DNA of 64,000 nucleotides. Source: a virus. This document shows positions 53,616-59,708 of the stretch, piece after piece. The first letter of the stretch is position 1. Each line of letters opens with the position of its first letter. The translations under genes and the position numbers were made by a program. The notes beneath the pieces are model-generated. The model was not told the origin of the DNA, searched no databases, and saw nothing but the letters and a program-made list of their open reading frames with translations. The stretch lies in IMG/VR virus record IMGVR_UViG_3300020470_003436, positions 1 through 64,000 of that record; one strand, 5' to 3'.

Positions 53616-53696
53616 GCTCCTCTCGTATAAGCTGATTACGCACAGTTGCCCTCTTCCGGCTGTGAAATCTAGGTTCAAGTCCTAGGAGGAGCGCCA
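53616..53696 (+). tRNA. tRNA-like cloverleaf with oversized anticodon loop
   Basis: All four stems pair perfectly: acceptor 53616-53622 with 53686-53692 (7 bp), D stem 53624-53627 with 53637-53640, anticodon stem 53641-53645 with 53660-53664, T stem 53669-53673 with 53681-53685 around TTCAAGT, then discriminator G and an encoded CCA (53694-53696). The anticodon loop has 14 bases instead of 7, only one base joins acceptor and D stem, and the D loop lacks GG. An inner CC/GG pairing would leave the seven-base loop CTCTTCC (anticodon CUU, Lys). Could be a non-standard tRNA, a decayed one or a remnant of an integration site. Confidence 0.5.
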
Positions 53697-53699
53697 CTC

Positions 53700-53728
53700 T
53701 TGACAAATGACTTATAATATGTTATAGT
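53700..53728 (+). promoter_or_regulatory. promoter after the tRNA-like element
   Basis: TTGACA (53700-53705), 17 bases, TATAGT (53723-53728). The ATG seven bases later (53736) stops after four codons; the ATG at 53747 has GGAGGT immediately upstream and is the likely start. Confidence 0.65.
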
Positions 53729-53746
53729 TATAGGTATGGAGGTAGT

Positions 53747-53905
53747 ATGACAGCGCAAGTACAGAGTGAGTTAATTAGTAAGATAGAGGAGCTTTTGAAA
53801 CTTACTGCCGATAGAAGCATGTTTTCGGCAGAGGAAATTCAGGACACTATGTTGGATCTTTATTCAGATATAGTAAGTCTTGACTTCCCTACTGAAATAG
53901 AGTAG
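53747..53905 (+). CDS. 52-residue acidic helical protein
   Basis: 52 residues (MTAQVQSELISKIEELLKLT at the start, ending DFPTEIE). Mostly helical and acidic. GGAGGT precedes it closely (four bases). Resembles the 34499 coiled-coil protein in its KIEELLKLTADRSMF segment. The -35 and part of the spacer of the next promoter lie inside its 3' end. Confidence 0.6.
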   Translation: MTAQVQSELISKIEELLKLTADRSMFSAEEIQDTMLDLYSDIVSLDFPTEIE

Positions 53906-53908
53906 AAT
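53880..53908 (+). promoter_or_regulatory. leaderless promoter of the 53915 gene
   Basis: TTGACT (53880-53885), 17 bases, TAGAAT (53903-53908), six bases, ATG at 53915. Confidence 0.7.
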
Positions 53909-53914
53909 ATAGTT

Positions 53915-54154
53915 ATGAGCATTCCAGAATCATTAGAAGCACAACGCATGACCATGTGGGGTTATGCTATAAACGAGAACGCATCAGCGTTAGCTGCTGG
54001 CATTGACGCATATGATGCCGCATTAGATGCTGTAGATAACAGTGATTTGTCGGGATCAAAGAAAGATGAAGCCGACGAATGGCTTGAAAATGCTAAAGCA
54101 GACGCTTATACATTTCGGGCAAACGCTCAAAACAGAGACGTAACAGATATATAA
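53915..54154 (+). CDS. small acidic helical protein
   Basis: 79 residues, rich in Ala and Asp (ALAAGIDAYDAALDAVDNSD, KKDEADEWLENAKADAYTFR). Predicted helical bundle. Not recognised. Transcribed from a leaderless promoter, with the peroxiredoxin gene 21 bases downstream in the same direction. Confidence 0.65.
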   Translation: MSIPESLEAQRMTMWGYAINENASALAAGIDAYDAALDAVDNSDLSGSKKDEADEWLENAKADAYTFRANAQNRDVTDI

Positions 54155-54175
54155 ACACACAATAAAGGAGCAATA

Positions 54176-54700
54176 ATGCTAGGTGTTAACGAAACGTTCC
54201 CCAACTTCTCACTTACAGGAGTTGATGCGGACAACAAATTCACAACAGTAAGTAACAACGATATGGCCCTGTCTCTTGAAGGAACATGGTCAGTATTTTA
54301 CTTTTATCCCAAGGACTTTACATTTATCTGCCCTACAGAGATAGCAGAGATGGACCGCCTAGTTGACGAAGGCGTAAATGTGGTTGGTTTCAGTGGGGAC
54401 AATGAACATTGTAAGCTAAATTGGAAAAAATCAAATAATCTTATCAAAGATATCCGACATCCATTAGTTGCTGACACTGGTTTAAGCCTTTCACATGAAC
54501 TAGGTATCGTAGATGAAAACGCAGGCGTTTGTCTCCGTGCAACGTATATCGTTAACCCTATGAACCGTGTAGTGTCAGTAAGTGTTAACGAATTAGACAC
54601 TGGACGCAACGTAGACGAAGTTATTCGCACGCTAAATGCCCTACAAGCAGATGGTTTAACGCCTTGCGCTTGGAACGTTGGCGACGAATTTGTCGGCTAA
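54176..54700 (+). CDS. AhpC/2-Cys peroxiredoxin
   Basis: 174 residues. It reduces peroxides: peroxidatic C52 in YPKDFTFICPTEIAEM and resolving C164 in TPCAWNVGDEF, in the AhpC arrangement. Other family marks are GFSGDNEHCKLNW (usual S-x-D-x3-H-x-AW) and AGVCLRATYIVNP. AAGGAG precedes the ATG. With thioredoxin nearby it forms a possible peroxide-defence pair protecting the infected cell or the radical enzyme. Confidence 0.92.
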   Translation: MLGVNETFPNFSLTGVDADNKFTTVSNNDMALSLEGTWSVFYFYPKDFTFICPTEIAEMDRLVDEGVNVVGFSGDNEHCKLNWKKSNNLIKDIRHPLVADTGLSLSHELGIVDENAGVCLRATYIVNPMNRVVSVSVNELDTGRNVDEVIRTLNALQADGLTPCAWNVGDEFVG

Positions 54701-54933
54701 TGAAAGCGGTTGTACATGTTCATCAGGCGTTGGCTAAGAAAAAAGACCCCTGTGAACACCCTGCAATAATAATAAGAACATATCAAAGATCTACACATCA
54801 CAGGAAAGTGACGTTAGATGGGCCAGTGACACTGACTCATTCTCCCCAGCCAGATTCATGTGGGGCGACAATAACCATTACCTGCGACACAGATCAAATA
54901 AAGGAGTGTGAGCCAGCATGGAGCAGACTATGA
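54700..54933 (+). CDS. hypothetical small protein
   Basis: 77 residues from the ATG at 54700, which overlaps the peroxiredoxin stop (TAATG). Contains three Cys and several His (HVHQALAKKKDPCEHPAIII, SPQPDSCGATITITCDTDQ); metal binding is possible. From here to about 56.19 kb the plus strand becomes markedly rich in A and C. It overlaps the next small gene by 16 bases. Confidence 0.6.
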   Translation: MKAVVHVHQALAKKKDPCEHPAIIIRTYQRSTHHRKVTLDGPVTLTHSPQPDSCGATITITCDTDQIKECEPAWSRL

Positions 54934-55091
54934 CAGGCCCAAGCATTACATCAAGAAGGCGTAAAGACCCTGTTAAAGACCCTATACGAGGGTACTGGTA
55001 CCTACAAGTAGGGTTTATCCTTATAGCCGCAAGCGCTATAGCAGCAGTGGTGTTCGTAGTGCGAAGAATCCACGAAGCTATTAAGTCATGA
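54918..55091 (+). CDS. small single-pass membrane protein
   Basis: 57 residues. A basic N-terminus (TSRRRKDPVKDPIRG) leads to one hydrophobic helix (LQVGFILIAASAIAAVVFVV) and a short basic end. AAGGAG lies upstream. Its stop overlaps the next start (ATGA). Too short for standard ORF filters but consistent with its coupled neighbours. Confidence 0.6.
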   Translation: MEQTMTGPSITSRRRKDPVKDPIRGYWYLQVGFILIAASAIAAVVFVVRRIHEAIKS

Positions 55092-55261
55092 ATAGCCTAA
55101 TACAAGACATAAAAGCCCCCTTCCAAGATGGCGGAATACACGACTTAGCCATCTTTATGGGTGATTTATGCGCAATGTTAACGTTCATATCCTTTGTTAA
55201 ACTAGACAAACTAGGCTTCGGGTTCTGGTTTGACTGGTCACTATTCTGGATGCCGTCATGA
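55088..55261 (+). CDS. small membrane-associated protein
   Basis: 57 residues; a hydrophobic middle and end (DLAIFMGDLCAMLTFISFVK, FGFWFDWSLFWMPS) suggest one or two membrane passes. Start and stop both overlap neighbours by four bases (ATGA), a sign of a real coupled gene. Unknown function. Confidence 0.6.
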   Translation: MNSLIQDIKAPFQDGGIHDLAIFMGDLCAMLTFISFVKLDKLGFGFWFDWSLFWMPS

Positions 55262-55509
55262 TAGGCGAAGAAGAAATCAACGAAGACTGGTTCCTGCTAG
55301 ACGTAGAGCAAGCAATAGACCTAATACGAGTACAACAACTCGGCAGACTACAGGCAGAGTCACTAGTTAAAGGCCTAGAACACTACCAAGAAGCACATAA
55401 CTTAGGTGAAAAATACACTACAGTGTTAAACGACCTAAGGAAAGCAGTAGAAGAAATGCCAAAAACTGCCCCACTTTATCCCGAAATAGTCCAAAACCCC
55501 CTTGACTGA
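55258..55509 (+). CDS. hypothetical helical protein
   Basis: 83 residues, acidic and helical (LLDVEQAIDLIRVQQLGRLQ, EKYTTVLNDLRKAVEEM). Begins on the overlapping ATGA of the previous gene. Not recognised. It is the longest member of the chain of tiny genes. Confidence 0.65.
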   Translation: MIGEEEINEDWFLLDVEQAIDLIRVQQLGRLQAESLVKGLEHYQEAHNLGEKYTTVLNDLRKAVEEMPKTAPLYPEIVQNPLD

Positions 55510-55529
55510 AACCGATATTTTGTAAAAAC

Positions 55530-55607
55530 ATGATCACTTTTGTCGTAATATGGTTCATCATCCTGTGCCTAATAGCCCTACTAGACTACATCTTACATAA
55601 CTTATGA
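55530..55607 (+). CDS. 25-residue membrane peptide
   Basis: Almost entirely hydrophobic (TFVVIWFIILCLIALLDYIL). ATG at 55530; stop overlaps the next start by four bases. Plausible because of the ATGA coupling, but very short. Confidence 0.4.
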   Translation: MITFVVIWFIILCLIALLDYILHNL

Positions 55608-55777
55608 AAGACTTTGACTTCACACCACAACCAAAAAAGAAGAAACCAGCCTACAAAAAGAGCAAATTCTACAAGTGCACCAACAAGAAATGCCGTGCAC
55701 TCATAGCCGAAAAGCTCCACCCCCAATACCAAACATGCCCCTTCTGCGGCAAAACCGAATGGATAAAACTAGCATGA
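55604..55777 (+). CDS. small zinc-ribbon protein
   Basis: 57 residues. A Lys-rich N-terminus (PQPKKKKPAYKKSKF) and a four-Cys zinc ribbon: YKCTNKKC, then CPFCGKTEW. Likely binds nucleic acid or RNA polymerase. Coupled to both neighbours through ATGA overlaps. Confidence 0.65.
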   Translation: MKDFDFTPQPKKKKPAYKKSKFYKCTNKKCRALIAEKLHPQYQTCPFCGKTEWIKLA

Positions 55778-55893
55778 AAATCATCGTATTCATACTAGCA
55801 TTCATCATATCCTACTTCGGAGGAGCCATACTACTCTGCGTAGACAGCGGACAATCACCCAACTCATTCCCCAAAATATGCAGTCAATACTAG
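55774..55893 (+). CDS. 39-residue secreted or membrane peptide
   Basis: From the ATG at 55774: one hydrophobic segment (KIIVFILAFIISYFGGAILL) then CVDSGQSPNSFPKICSQY with two Cys that could form a disulfide outside the membrane. The frame is open upstream to 55675 but that part overlaps the zinc-ribbon gene; the ATGA overlap supports the short form. Confidence 0.55.
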   Translation: MKIIVFILAFIISYFGGAILLCVDSGQSPNSFPKICSQY

Positions 55894-56007
55894 AGGACCA
55901 TCGGGCGGAAACACTAACCACGTTACCAAAAAGGTCATAATCCCCTATACAAGCATACACCCCTATAGCTAGGGACACCATAAGCATATAGAAGCCTAAC
56001 ACACCCC

Positions 56008-56036
56008 TTGACTCAGCCCAATATATGCTTTACAAT
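56008..56036 (+). promoter_or_regulatory. whiB promoter
   Basis: TTGACT (56008-56013), 17 bases, TACAAT (56031-56036). The leader is about 55 bases. A TAGGGACACCAT copy lies 26 bases upstream of the -35. Confidence 0.65.
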
Positions 56037-56097
56037 AGGGTAAAAGGAATACTACACACACAATAAAAGCACACTACCCCCCAACTAAAGTATTCCA

Positions 56098-56484
56098 ATG
56101 ACACACACAAACGAACCACCCCAACGCCTAACCAAAACAAACCAAACCGATATACCACACACAAACCCCGAAAAACCCCCGCCCTCCCCTGCTTTGCCTC
56201 CGCATTGGTCGGATGATGCTGCTTGTGCTGGTAAGGCTGAGAAGATGTTTCCTAAGGCTCATAAGGATTTGAGTTATATTAGTGATGCTCGTAGGATTTG
56301 TAGGCAGTGCCCGGTTCGTCAGGATTGTTTGGAGTATGCCCTGTCGTTTCCTGCTTCTGATTTGCATGGGGTGTGGGCTGGTTTGACGCCCCGCCAGTTG
56401 GCTGCTGAGGGGCAGCGTCGTGGTGTGAAGCCCCGTCGTTTTACTTTGGCTCAGGTTTGGTCGCAGTATAATTCTAGGCATTAG
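56098..56484 (+). CDS. WhiB-like iron-sulfur transcription factor
   Basis: 128 residues. Four Cys typical of the Wbl [4Fe-4S] cluster: one in DDAACAGKAEKMF, then CRQCPVRQDCLEYAL; the signature turn follows (GVWAGLTPRQL, usually G[VI]WGG) and a basic DNA-binding tail (GQRRGVKPRRF). Wbl proteins are confined to Actinobacteria and their phages and act with sigma A. About 40 N-terminal residues are Thr/Pro/Asn-rich and encoded by A/C-rich DNA; at about 56190 the base composition flips to G/T-rich within the gene. No Shine-Dalgarno precedes the ATG, so the start is uncertain. Confidence 0.9.
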   Translation: MTHTNEPPQRLTKTNQTDIPHTNPEKPPPSPALPPHWSDDAACAGKAEKMFPKAHKDLSYISDARRICRQCPVRQDCLEYALSFPASDLHGVWAGLTPRQLAAEGQRRGVKPRRFTLAQVWSQYNSRH

Positions 56485-56501
56485 GGTGTATTGCTGTGTG
56501 C

Positions 56502-56524
56502 TATACTATGTTTGGGGACACCAT
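56502..56524 (+). promoter_or_regulatory. -10 box followed by repeat operator, before the terminase gene
   Basis: TATACT (56502-56507) with a TGGGGACACCAT copy at 56513-56524, around the expected transcript start. The -35 is not clear. Confidence 0.4.
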
Positions 56525-56566
56525 TGGGGTTTGTAGAGCATAGTTTATTTAAGAAACGGGACTATT

Positions 56567-57223
56567 ATGGCAGATAATTTACCTAAGGAATTCTTGGCGG
56601 AGAGGGATGCTCGTATCTTTTCTTTGAAAAAGTCGGGGCTTTCTAATTCGGATATTGCGAAGCGTTTTGATATGACTGCGTCTGCTGTTGCGGCGGCTAC
56701 TCGGCGTCAGTTGAATCGGTTAAATTCTGAGGCGTTTTTGGCGTATCCTGAAGTTTTGCGGCTTGAGTTGGAAAGGTTAGATGAGATGCAGAAGTCTTTG
56801 TGGCCTTTGACGCAGTTTAGGCGTGAGGAGTTGGAGGATGGTTCTACTATTACGGTGGAGCCTGATCAGCGTGCGGTTCAGACTGTGCTTGGTATTATGG
56901 ATAGGCGTGCTCGTTTGCTCGGCATGAACGTGGAACGTGTTGATGTGGCGTTGAATACTTTAGGTGAAGCTACGGTTGTTGATGCTAGGTCTACGTTGGC
57001 TGGTGCTGATGCGAAAGCGTTGCCTGCGGGTGCTGATCCTAAGGAAGAATCTATGCAGTTATTGGAACTTATGGGCCAGTCCGGGGTTTTGGATTCCACA
57101 GTCTTGGGGCAAATCTTAGGTAACGTTAGGGACACCATTGAGGTTTCTAGCGAAATAGTTGAAGAAGAAGACGGGACTATTATAGTTTCGGTTGATGAAA
57201 GTGAGATAGACAATGTCAAGTGA
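56567..57223 (+). CDS. terminase small subunit-like protein
   Basis: 218 residues. The N-terminus is a helix-turn-helix (RIFSLKKSGLSNSDIAKRFD, MTASAVAAATRRQLNRLNSE). It is followed by the segment EVLRLELERLDEMQKSLWPL common in actinophage small terminases, then RAVQTVLGIMDRRARLLGM. The acidic C-terminus may contact the large subunit. It would select phage DNA for packaging, so the packaging site may be nearby. The large subunit is not in the window. One copy of the 14-bp motif lies in its coding sequence at 57127. Confidence 0.65.
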   Translation: MADNLPKEFLAERDARIFSLKKSGLSNSDIAKRFDMTASAVAAATRRQLNRLNSEAFLAYPEVLRLELERLDEMQKSLWPLTQFRREELEDGSTITVEPDQRAVQTVLGIMDRRARLLGMNVERVDVALNTLGEATVVDARSTLAGADAKALPAGADPKEESMQLLELMGQSGVLDSTVLGQILGNVRDTIEVSSEIVEEEDGTIIVSVDESEIDNVK

Positions 57224-57545
57224 ATACTTAAAGGAAACTTTGCGTTCCAATGAGATTAAGGGTAAACAGTTAGATAAGGCGATTTCCGGTGCGTTATTGT
57301 CGGATGAAGTTGTGGAGCCTGTTTCGGAGACACGTGATAAGCAGGTGCTGATTCGGGTGTCGGAGTCCCAGCGTGACCAGTGGGCTAAGGCGGCTGATAA
57401 GGATGGTTTGTCGGTTTCCGAGTGGCTTCGTTCTATGGCGGATTTCCGGTATCGTGAGATTTTTGAATGCTTGCATAAGATTGAGTCTCGTCGGGTGTAT
57501 CCGTGGTCTGAACATTGTATGGATTGTGGCGCTCGCCTGCGCTAG
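57213..57545 (+). CDS. ribbon-helix-helix-like protein with C-terminal CxxC
   Basis: 110 residues. Residues about 43-85 resemble a ribbon-helix-helix/MobA-like DNA-binding unit (KQVLIRVSESQRDQWAKAAD, KDGLSVSEWLRSMADFRYRE). The end has HCMDCGARLR, half of a zinc site, with an additional upstream Cys/His. It overlaps the terminase gene by 11 bases. Its stop codon TAG is the first three bases of a TAGGGACACCAT repeat, so it could be autoregulated; inference. Confidence 0.65.
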   Translation: MSSEYLKETLRSNEIKGKQLDKAISGALLSDEVVEPVSETRDKQVLIRVSESQRDQWAKAADKDGLSVSEWLRSMADFRYREIFECLHKIESRRVYPWSEHCMDCGARLR

Positions 57546-58110
57546 GGACACCATAGACTATAGTTAGAACTACAGTAATGTGGGTTTTAGGGTAGTGATA
57601 CGGTTAGTGGTTGGGCTGTGTTGCTTTTCAAGTCTGACGTATAGTCAGTAGGGTGGGTTTACTGCAGTTCTGATCCCGCTGCCGGATTTGCAAAAAGTGG
57701 CCAGTTTTGATTGTTTTTAAGAGCTCCCAGGCTTTCCCGGGGAGAGGTAAAAAGTGGTATGTTTTTGCGTTTTTTGGACTTTGGCAGCACTAGGGTCCAA
57801 ATAAAAAAAGTGGTATAGTTTTTTCTTTTTCTTGAGCTACCCGGGCAGCTGTCTTCATAAAAAGTGGTATAGTTTTATCGTTTTTTGATTTTCCATCCCT
57901 GAGCTTCCAGGCTTGCTGCCGGATTTGCAAAAAAGGGGTGGTTTTTTCGTTTTTTGAAGAGCTCTGATCCATTTCATACTTACGGTCTTCTACAAAAATG
58001 AAAAAGGGGCCTACTTTTGTTCAAAATCCCCCCGGAAGCTGCTGAGCTCTCCGGGTGTCATTTACAAAAGTGACCCACTTTTTACGTTTTTTGCTTTTAC
58101 GCAGCTGAGC
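57546..58110 (+). repeat. noncoding region with tandem AAAAAGTGG iteron-like repeats
   Basis: No credible gene for 565 bases. Seven copies of a roughly 29-base element, AAAAAGTGGTATAGTTTT then about three bases and GTTTTTTG, begin near 57692, 57749, 57805, 57859, 57929, 58001 and 58066, spaced 54-72 bases. Between them is a second, GC-rich element with cores GAGCTCCCAGGCTT, GCTGCCGGATTTGC or CCCGGGCAGCTG. Two more partial copies occur near 58404 and 58459 at the start of the next gene. Candidates: replication origin iterons, or a regulator-binding array. Confidence 0.7.
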
Positions 58111-58260
58111 TTAGAATCTACTTCGTAGTCGGAAGATTTCTCTTTCAAGTCCGTCTGACCATTGTAGATCATTTACGTTGCGGTATTTAGATGGAAGGCT
58201 GTGGCCTTTTGGGGCTTGTTTCTTTCCACCGAATACTAATTTCTTAGCTAATTTTTTCAT
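58111..58260 (-). CDS. small basic protein on the minus strand
   Basis: 49 residues from the ATG at 58260, preceded by a perfect AGGAGG site eight bases away (minus strand). Lys-rich N-terminus (MKKLAKKLVFGGKKQAPKGH) and an Arg-rich end. The strong ribosome site makes it credible despite its size. It sits between the repeat array and the intergenic region with a TAGGGACACCATTG copy. Confidence 0.65.
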   Translation of the reverse strand: MKKLAKKLVFGGKKQAPKGHSLPSKYRNVNDLQWSDGLEREIFRLRSRF

Positions 58261-58427
58261 TTCGCCTCCTTTTGTGGCAGTTGGTAATTTGTACATCAAC
58301 TATTTAGTTTAGGGACACCATTGACTCTTTTTGCGATACTATAAGGTGATTGGTGTCACACCTGTTGCGTCCTAAGCTGGGCAGCTATATACTAAGTTTA
58401 TATAAAAGTGCATAGTTTTTTACATTT

Positions 58428-58676
58428 ATGCCGTCCGCCCGGCAGCTGAGAAAAGAGATAAAAGTGCGTGATTTTTCAAACTTTAACAAAACGGGAAGAC
58501 CGCCGAAACGGGCTGATGAAACACAAGACTTTGTTGGCATGAGTTTCCGAGTGTCACCTAAACTAAAGAATCTTTTACTTGAGATTTCCAAAGGGTATGA
58601 CATATCTATGACTGAACTCCTGTTGATGATGGCCCTGAAAGAGGCCGGTAAAGAATCGTTGGACGATTTAGATTAA
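58428..58676 (+). CDS. ribbon-helix-helix-like DNA-binding protein
   Basis: 82 residues if the ATG at 58428 is used; a GTG at 58464 is an alternative, because residues 1-11 are encoded by a copy of the GC-rich repeat element. The basic N-terminus (FNKTGRPPKRADE) precedes an RHH core (GMSFRVSPKLKNLLLEISKG, YDISMTELLLMMALKEAGKE). Such proteins bind DNA as dimers and often control their own promoter or partition. Two bases separate it from the next RHH gene. Confidence 0.65.
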   Translation: MPSARQLRKEIKVRDFSNFNKTGRPPKRADETQDFVGMSFRVSPKLKNLLLEISKGYDISMTELLLMMALKEAGKESLDDLD

Positions 58677-58678
58677 AA

Positions 58679-59020
58679 ATGGATGACAAGAACAAGATAG
58701 TACGAGTACATATCTCGTTGCCACTTGGTGTAAAAATGGTTTGCCAAGAGGCCGCTAAAGAATTAGGCATATCTACGTCAGAAGTCATCGCTCTAGCCGC
58801 TAGGGAGTACGCTAGGGACACCATTGGACTCCCTAGCAAAGCGCCCGAGGCTCCTATCCCTTCCGTTGCCGACGTGCTTCGCGATTATGTTGACGGCGTA
58901 GGTGCTCGTCTAATTGGACCCTGTGGAGAAGCGTGGTCACAGTGCGCATATGATCAAGAAACACCCGAACGTGTCGGGTCAATGGAGTTCTGCGGTTCTT
59001 GTGGGGTCCGGACTGGCTAG
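58679..59020 (+). CDS. CopG-like protein with C-terminal zinc motif
   Basis: 113 residues. The RHH-like N-terminus is IVRVHISLPLGVKMVCQEAA, then KELGISTSEVIALAAREYAR. The C-terminus has CGEAWSQC and CGSCGVRTG, a four-Cys zinc site. It contains a TAGGGACACCATTG copy in its coding region (58813). Its stop overlaps the convergent gene on the other strand (shared CTAG). Probably acts with the preceding RHH protein; inference. Confidence 0.65.
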   Translation: MDDKNKIVRVHISLPLGVKMVCQEAAKELGISTSEVIALAAREYARDTIGLPSKAPEAPIPSVADVLRDYVDGVGARLIGPCGEAWSQCAYDQETPERVGSMEFCGSCGVRTG

Positions 59021-59340
59021 TCATCTGCTAACTCTCCGTCTCCGTACGTCCTGTAGAGTTCGTTTATGTCTCGTATGATGATGGGAGTATTCTCTCCTAC
59101 ATACGCTCCTTCTATATTGTAGGTAAAGTATTCGTTGGCTTCTAGGTGAGACATTCCGTCCTCAAACATTAGCGATTGTATGATAGCGGACTCACTGTAC
59201 ACTACCTTATGTGCACCGAACGCACCGCCGACGCCGATAATGGCACTGTCTAAGCCGTCCATAAAGAGTGCATCAGGGTTTAGTTCCTGTATGGCTTCCT
59301 CTGCTATTGCCCTCTTAGTCTTACCATTTACTGATAACAT
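59017..59340 (-). CDS. conserved-looking phage protein, unknown function
   Basis: 107 residues from the ATG at 59340, chosen for the AGGAG site; an in-frame start at 59361 is possible. The sequence LNPDALFMDGLDSAIIGVGG, then HKVVYSESAIIQSL and EYFTYNIEGAYVGENTPIII, resembles a small protein seen in many actinophages (from memory). No enzymatic motif recognised. Last gene of the leftward run. Confidence 0.7.
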   Translation of the reverse strand: MLSVNGKTKRAIAEEAIQELNPDALFMDGLDSAIIGVGGAFGAHKVVYSESAIIQSLMFEDGMSHLEANEYFTYNIEGAYVGENTPIIIRDINELYRTYGDGELADD

Positions 59341-59345
59341 GTTAC

Positions 59346-59708
59346 TTACTCCTGTAACCATTCGTCCATCTCCTTTTTAGCTTTTGTTTCCTCGTAGTAA
59401 GTTTCTAAAAACTGCTCCACTTTTTCAGCGTTACGGAAGATGAGCGTAAGGTCGTGATACTTTTTCCCTAAAGGGTTATGCCCATTATGCCACGAGGATA
59501 GGGAGCAACCTTTTATAGCCTGTTTACAAGTCTCCATGCCATAGTTCTTAATGGCTATAGATATCTTCTTGCTTCTGGCTTCGTCTAAGATAGTGTTTCC
59601 GTTCTTCTCAAACACTTCTATCCAGTAGTTAAACAATTCTTCTATCTCTGACGCAGTCACACCGTTTAAATGTGGTTCCACATCTCCGAACAAGTTTATT
59701 TCAGACAA
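59346..59708 (-). CDS. replication-associated C-terminal-domain-like protein
   Basis: 120 residues, TTG start at 59708 after AAGGAGGG. The pattern YWIEVFEKNGNTILDEARSK, then AIKNYGMETCKQAIKGCSLS, SWHNGHNPLGKKY and LIFRNAEKVEQFLETYY resembles the C-terminal domain of phage replication initiators and helicase loaders (W..G.N..G..Y..L..IFR). The N-terminal DNA-binding half is absent. A TTGACC-N18-TAGAAT promoter is visible upstream on the minus strand. Function inferred only. Confidence 0.55.
   Translation of the reverse strand: MSEINLFGDVEPHLNGVTASEIEELFNYWIEVFEKNGNTILDEARSKKISIAIKNYGMETCKQAIKGCSLSSWHNGHNPLGKKYHDLTLIFRNAEKVEQFLETYYEETKAKKEMDEWLQE

Larger units (their letters stand above)
55970..58826 (+). 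repeat. six dispersed copies of the motif TAGGGACACCATTG
   Basis: Same-orientation copies begin at 55970, 56513 (TGGGGACACCATTG), 57127, 57543, 58310 and 58813. All share GGGACACCAT; four end in TTG, two in AAG/AGA. Copies at 57127 and 58813 lie inside genes, one overlaps the stop codon of the gene ending at 57545, and one lies just after a TATACT -10 box (56502-56507). The lack of inverted symmetry and fixed orientation recall the stoperators of cluster A mycobacteriophages, though the sequence differs. Confidence 0.7.

Noticed and set aside
53736-53750. Leaderless start at 53736 after TATAGT
   Set aside because: The frame stops after four codons; the ATG at 53747 with GGAGGT gives a real-looking protein.
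57790-57972. 60-residue minus-strand ORF with repeated KTIPLF peptides
   Set aside because: It is the iteron array translated; the repeats do not keep one frame over the whole array and no ribosome site is present.
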